Source: Maea johnstoni (Eukaryota; Annelida; Polychaeta; Spionida; Magelonidae). Taken from it: DNA of 64,000 bases. The first letter of the stretch is position 1; the number at the start of each line of letters is the position of its first letter. The stretch lies in the NCBI GenBank assembly GCA_963942565.1, contig OZ012685.1:43504748-43568747 (forward strand), read 5' to 3'. Positions 36,630 through 64,000 of the stretch are shown piece after piece. The position numbers and the translations under genes were made by a program. The notes beneath the pieces were generated by a model, which did not search any database, was not told where the DNA came from, and saw only the letters and a list, made by a program, of their open reading frames with translations.

Positions 36630-39543
36630 ACTCCATTAGCAACTTCCTCATGACTGTCCTCCGGCGGGGGATAGTGTGTCGCCAAGGTAGGAGGGGGGGA
36701 GCATATTGAGGTCTGGCATTACATTCTAACTTATGACGTATGACTTAAGACCAGTGTATTATGATATCTCGTTATTAACACATGTCGTTGTGTAACGTGT
36801 GTGATGTGTAACGTGCCTCCAAATTCAGTAATTATTAAGTACCTTTTCTTAAACGTTCCACGCCAGTCCGTGATGTCCGCCTTCTCCTATTTGTGCCACC
36901 GGTGAGGGAACCTGGGCCGTGCTCGCGGTATGGAGGGCCGTTGTTCGTCAGTTGCGTGCGTAACCTATATCTTTAGGAAGTCAGGCGCGCATCGCTGAAC
37001 GGCGTGTTCTCTGCCCCTCGTGGTATGCGGCTCCAGGTTCCGTCGCCGGTGATTCTTTGCATACTTACCCTACATTCCTGTGCCAAATATTTCAGTATTC
37101 CGTCTGACACCATTAGTGATATGTGTATGTGCCATTATGACTGCCAATTTTAAGTATTTAAAAATAATAAGAATCTCTATACCTCCGAGGCAACTATGAA
37201 GGCCGCCATCCTTTGTCGCAATGTATGATGGGTATATGGATACCCGGATGGTATGTGCCGGTGGCGACCCTCAATGTTACCGAGGTGAACTATGTCGCCC
37301 GGGGATATCTCTACATTGCTCCGCCCCACTTATCCGGAGGGTAGTAGTCGCAGCCCATATTTTACACTTAGAGTGGTTAAGAGGGCACTTCGCTGGTTTC
37401 AGGATTAATATTTCAATTTCAGTAATAAGTAACTAGGAAAATTAAGCTTTATCCGGTCAGATTGACTATTGTACAAGGGTAATTAGATATAGCGGGCGGG
37501 AATATTTTTTTGGACTTGAGATTAATGTGTTGTTTATGGGAAGGATTTGTGCCACATTGGGCATTTCTGCATAACCGGCGTGCGTTGCGTGTTCTCTGGG
37601 GGGCTACACGCTAACCTAGATCGAACTGCGTCGCTAGCCTGTTCAACCACATAGCGAAGTGGCCTTTGATTACTCGTATTCCTTTATATCTTAACGTAGG
37701 GGCTGTGGCTAAATAGTTACTCGTTTTATTATGAAGAATCTCGTATATGGTTAGTGCCAATAATTTTATATGTTCGTGGGTGTATGAACCTGCATGAGGT
37801 GCTTGTGCATCTAGTCTCTCTTTATATGTATGTGTATTGGGAGGAGCGCCGATTACCATTAGGCGTCTTCTGCCCTGGATATGTTTCTTTTTATTTCGAG
37901 TCACTTTATGTAGGCAGCGGTCATACAAGTTATAGAATGTATGATTCTCTAGTATTGGTGAGATGGGGACTCGGTGATTATGTTGTTAGTCCCGTATACA
38001 ATTGAGATTTCAGTGACTCGTTTGGGAGTGTCATCGTGCCAAAAGTAGATGGCCACTGCCCTGTCTGTGTTTGATTTTTATATTTTCTATGTATTAGTGC
38101 CGCCGGGCGGACCTGGGCATTCAGGGACCCTGTCCGTTTTCACCACATTTTTTTTATACCTTAGCAACCCGCCAGTCCCCACAGAAATTGTATGTTTACT
38201 CGTTACATTCCCGACGTCATTCAGACGATTCTCTGACTTTTCGAATTACCCGCCTACCAACCCTTTCGCTTTAGCATCCTTTTTCGTTGTGGTGAGTGGG
38301 ACGAGGAATTGTGTAATATTCGGTGCCATTTTGTAAATTTTCTGAATGCCTAATCTCTTTTGAGAATTTGTGACTTAAAATTCCCACTACCTCTATTAGC
38401 ATGCGGTGTAAACTCACATGATATTATTGCGTTTTAAAGTACATTAGACTTATGCCAAAGTGCTTTTTTTTTTTAACTGGTCAGGAAGGAACATTCCTAC
38501 TGCTATTGTGCCATTACCGTTGTCGCCAGAACAGTATTGATATTTTCTATGAATATATGTATTATGTGCCAACTCTTACCTCAGCTCATATCTCCTTCCG
38601 CCGCTGCAGCCGCGTCATAATTAGAGTTGGACGAAATTTGGAAATTTCGATATTCGAGGAAGTTGTCCTTTTAATTTGACAATTCAAAATTATTAAGGGG
38701 GGGGGGGAATATAATTGGAAGGGGGGAACTCTTATGGGACGGGGCTGTAGCGTTACCCCTGCACGCCACGGGGAGGCAGGAGATAGGTGCAGGATTTTCC
38801 GTCCTAAAAGGATATTAGTCATTTTAAAATATGAATGACTTTATGTATTTTCTTAATATTTAAACTTTCATTCCGAAAGTGAGCATGTCTCCCGTTGAGT
38901 AGGGCGTTCACTGGTGAAAAGGTGATTTCTTATTCTGTCTCCGACCTTTTCACAAGTGAAGGACCACCTCGAAGGGTGACCTTATAGGTCAAGGAGTGCC
39001 GTTGGTCTTTTTTAGTGTATATAATGTAACCACTTCTATTTTTATATTTGACATGGGATTGCCACCTTTTGATATAAGCAGTAACTTATAATAGAATATG
39101 GTTTTCCAATACAGAGGTACTTGTGATTTATTATTAGGTGTGCTTTTAGACATGGAACCCGTGGACTGAGACTATGGGTGGGGGTGATGTGCTGGTAACC
39201 TCTCCCCCCGTTAGTACCTCTGATTTCGGCTCTATCATATTTCTTATATCTCAACTATTCAGCCTTAAGGAGATAGACATGTATTTTGGAAAGTATTTAT
39301 GAGATTAGACCTTGTGGCAGAGTGGGGATTACGAACTCTCTTGTTTGGTCTGTATGATATAGACGTCTGCTTTTATGTATGTGGAGTATGGAGATACTTT
39401 TATGCATGTATGAGCGATAGAATTGATAGAGGTATGTAATATTCCTCATATGCTGCTATTGTCGGGATTTTATGAAAACAATTTTTTTTTTTTATACATA
39501 TTGAGAGAAGTGTTCACGGTGATACGAGGGCGTATCACAGTCC
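36630..39543 (+). other. 2.9-kb apparently non-coding 3' region of the Ty3/gypsy element
   Basis: AT-richer than the coding half, with only short frames (the longest is about 100 codons). Contains a poly-G run near 38698-38707 and the imperfect inverted pair CTGGTGAAAAGGT / ACCTTTTCACAAGTG near 38910-38955. Nothing identifiable as a gene or a nested element. Confidence 0.6.
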
Positions 39544-39556
39544 GAGAGAGGGGGAG
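39544..39556 (+). promoter_or_regulatory. Polypurine tract of the Ty3/gypsy element
   Basis: GAGAGAGGGGGAG lies directly before the 3' LTR, the expected position of the plus-strand primer. Confidence 0.9.
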
Positions 39557-40240
39557 TGTAGCGTAGATATATATATTGCCAGCTGTCAGACGGTACAATA
39601 GAGGCCGTTCCCAAACTCTAAAAAGTGGTTTGGACGGCCATTACCGGCGTGTAGAGTAACTGCATTCCTTCGTAGGGATGCAGCGAAATACACGCTACTT
39701 AATGCAAATTTAGGTCCCCCCTTTAATGCTTCTGTAAAACCCCTTTTACTTACTTGGTTTTACGGCCCTTTGTCGTCTGGGTTTTGCCCACCGTCACTGG
39801 CGCCGTAAGACGTACTCCCTTTGATGTTTATATTCTTTCGAGTGGAGAGCTACTGCGCAGCCGGTCCGCGCAGCTAAGGCTGCGCGGAGCGGATGCGCAC
39901 TAGAGATCACGCTTGTTTACTTTTTCCGAGCGAGCCGCATTTTCCTTGAGCAGCAAACGAAACGATCCACAAAAGTCGAAAAATGGGTAAGCTAAAATGT
40001 AATAATATCCATAGCTGGTAGTATTAAGGCCAGGCTACACTCCGCCCCTGTTTTAGAGTATTGTCTTTGTGTATTTTGACCAGTCTAGTGAAAAGTAAAC
40101 TATCATGCATCCCATGCCACTTGTTTTTGTTGTGAATTGCATGCTCCTGTATACCTAGAATAGAAATACTCTCTAACCCTTCAGGCAAACACAACCTCAG
40201 AGTAGCGTTTTAAAGAGGATAGGGTTATTTCTACGTTACA
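39557..40240 (+). repeat. 3' LTR of the Ty3/gypsy element
   Basis: 684 bp, one difference from the 5' LTR (near 26228 / 39642). It ends 631 bp upstream of the SGSM3 start codon in the same orientation. The same ATG (39983-39985) and donor-like GTAAGC (39987) are present. Confidence 0.97.
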
Positions 40241-40245
40241 ACTGG
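40241..40245 (+). repeat. Target duplication, right copy (ACTGG)
   Basis: Matches 26138-26142. Confidence 0.95.
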
Positions 40246-40871
40246 TACACAAAGGCCGTTTCATACGCTTGACTTTAATCTCCATGTCTCTGTTTGTAAC
40301 GAAAATTACCACCGATTGAAAGAAATAACTATTTTCAGATATATTTTGTCGAGGCACGTTGTTTCATTTGTGAACCTTGCACGTTTAATCGACTATCTAT
40401 AGGCTGGTGTCGAACCTAACTTCTTCAACTCCTGGATCCCCCACCCTGTTATCACCGGCACTCTGAGAGCTGTGACATTCTATCACTTGCCAGTTGAAGG
40501 AAACAGCGACCTCTGGCGAGTATAATGGGAAACTGCAATTGACGTCATCATTTCGTCCGGAAATGAGCTTACTTACCTGTTCGTACTTTGTATAAATCGG
40601 TGTCAAAATATAGTCTTTCCGCTAAGTACGATAAGGTGTTCAATTTCTAATATCAATTTCTATATTTTGATATCAATATTTCGATTCAAATATTTTACTT
40701 TAAATATTTGATGCTTATAAAAGTAAAACAAATTGATTTTGTAAAACGCATGCGCGCAAGGATATTATTTATTGTAAAGCGGTCGTAAACATCGCCTTCG
40801 CCAAGATGGAGTGAATGGTGGAGGTACACCTGACATTTTCACGGATTTTCTGGACCATACTCTGAACAAAA
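40246..40871 (+). promoter_or_regulatory. SGSM3: Presumed SGSM3 promoter region
   Basis: Immediately upstream of the SGSM3 start codon. On the minus strand, CGCGCATGCGTT (40746-40757) is one base from the NRF-1 consensus, and CCAAGATGG (about 40801) resembles a YY1 site. No TATA box is placed. The region runs up to the young LTR insertion, so the native upstream DNA is now 14.1 kb away. Confidence 0.45.
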
Positions 40872-62556
<21,685 letters not shown>

Positions 62557-62605
62557 GTAAGTCAATGATTACCTTGTCTTGAAGTAGACTGACTATCTGT
62601 CTTTC

Positions 62606-62835
62606 TTAACCCATTCACACTCAAAGCGGCCAAAACAGGCCTGACAATTTTAGAAATATTTTTCTAACCAAAGCATTTTTTGAGAAATATTTGAAGGAGA
62701 AATGATAACCAGATGTTAGACAACAACTCTCCTTCAAATATTTTGTGAACTTTGACTTCATTCCCAAGTTATTTTCAAAAGTGTGAAAGTTGCAGACGAT
62801 ACTCTCTACAGGAACTCTGAGTGTGGATGGGTTAA
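62606..62835 (+). mobile_element. TTAA-bounded MITE, family B
   Basis: TTAACCCATTCACACTCAAA ... CTCTGAGTGTGGATGGGTTAA, 230 bp, just after SGSM3 exon 9. Very close to the copies at 54643 and 61490. Confidence 0.9.
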
Positions 62836-62931
62836 ATATTCCTACAATTCTCTCTTGAGTTGGCTTTAGCTATGGGGTCTGCCCTGTTAGCTGAGTGCTC
62901 TAAGGTAATTCTGCAGTCTGCTTACCTTATC

Positions 62932-63680
<749 letters not shown>

Positions 63681-63682
63681 CA

Positions 63683-63998
63683 TCATTATAATAATAATAT
63701 TTGGTATTTGATATAGCGCCCTTTCCACCTATAATGTTCAAAAGCGCTTTAGAGTCATTGGACAGTTGTCATGGTCCATATATAGTCAATTAAACTCCTT
63801 TCGAAATAGCAAGGTTTTCAGTTGTTTTTGTAAGTTTTGCACACTATCAGCAGCCTTGATGTTGTCAGGGAGCTCATTGCAAAGGCGTGGTGCATAGGCA
63901 CAGAATGCTCTGTCACCAAAAATTTTCAGATTAGTGAGTGGTATCTGTAATAAGTTCTTAGTGTTTGATCTTAGAGTCCTTGTATTGTCTTGTTTGAC
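63683..63998 (-). mobile_element. LINE 3' end (CR1-like non-LTR retrotransposon)
   Basis: On the minus strand, an open frame from the window edge to a TGA at 63786-63788 encodes a tail RAFCAYAPRLCNELPDNIKA then ADSVQNLQKQLKTLLFRKEF. This matches the well-known C-terminus of CR1/L2-like LINE ORF2 proteins (F.YAAP.LWN.LP..I..A.S...FK..LKT.LF). About 100 bases of 3' UTR and an ATTATTATTATA-type tail follow, near 63683-63700. The element is cut by the window edge and lies in an SGSM3 intron. Confidence 0.8.
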
Positions 63999-64000
63999 TA

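Larger units (their letters stand above)
26143..40240 (+). mobile_element. Young 14.1-kb Ty3/gypsy (Metaviridae) LTR element
   Basis: Two 684-bp LTRs (TG...CA) differ at one base and are flanked by an exact 5-bp duplication, so the insertion is recent. Parts in order: 5' LTR, primer-binding site, gag region with a CCHC knuckle, pol region (protease, reverse transcriptase, RNase H, integrase; integrase last, as in Ty3/gypsy), two extra open frames, a long non-coding stretch, a polypurine tract and the 3' LTR. No envelope-like protein with signal or membrane segments is seen. The gag-pol part appears broken in about three places; the extra frames look open. At 14.1 kb it is well above the more usual 5-8 kb for the family. 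The clade within Ty3/gypsy is not resolved. It sits between the WBP11 and SGSM3 start codons, in the same orientation as SGSM3. Confidence 0.97.

Overview
The window is animal genomic DNA. It is AT-rich and intron-rich, and most of its length is repeats. Two host genes can be read exon by exon from splice sites and conserved protein sequence. They diverge from a shared intergenic region: a complete WBP11 orthologue on the minus strand (coding exons 11529-23574, 14 exons, 704 residues) and the 5' half of an SGSM3 orthologue on the plus strand (coding exons 40872-62556, nine exons, 404 residues, running off the right edge). Intron sizes, the dense MITE content and the presence of both Ty3/gypsy and BEL/Pao elements suggest a marine invertebrate, perhaps an echinoderm or another invertebrate deuterostome. 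That placement is inference and no species is claimed.

Layout. 1-11.4 kb: no gene recognised; MITEs (TTAA-bounded, hAT-like and others), a 186-bp tandem array and a degenerate minisatellite. 11.4-23.6 kb: WBP11, whose introns carry (TA)n tracts, a hAT MITE with a perfect 8-bp target duplication, an 87-bp tandem duplication next to a GC splice donor, and a 339-bp perfect inverted repeat with a 39-nt spacer in intron 1. 23.6-26.1 kb: intergenic, with one MITE and a short tandem array. 26.14-40.24 kb: a very young 14.1-kb Ty3/gypsy LTR element, with 684-bp LTRs differing at one base and a 5-bp target duplication ACTGG. It carries gag and pol regions with about three breaks. It also has two extra open reading frames downstream of pol, predicted to be coiled-coil proteins and not envelope-like, and then 2.9 kb of apparently non-coding DNA. 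40.25-64 kb: SGSM3, whose introns hold a BEL/Pao relic and many MITEs; a LINE 3' end lies at the right edge.

How the parts may interact. WBP11 is a spliceosome-associated proline-rich protein; SGSM3 is a TBC-domain Rab GTPase-activating protein. They are neighbours with no evident functional link. The LTR element lies in their shared upstream region in the same orientation as SGSM3. Its LTR holds an ATG directly before a strong splice-donor-like site. The acceptor-like sites before both extra frames are in the phase this donor would need, and by coincidence so is SGSM3 exon 2. The element may therefore express its extra proteins from spliced mRNAs, and its 3' LTR could act as an alternative promoter for SGSM3. 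This is the most interesting hypothesis in the window.
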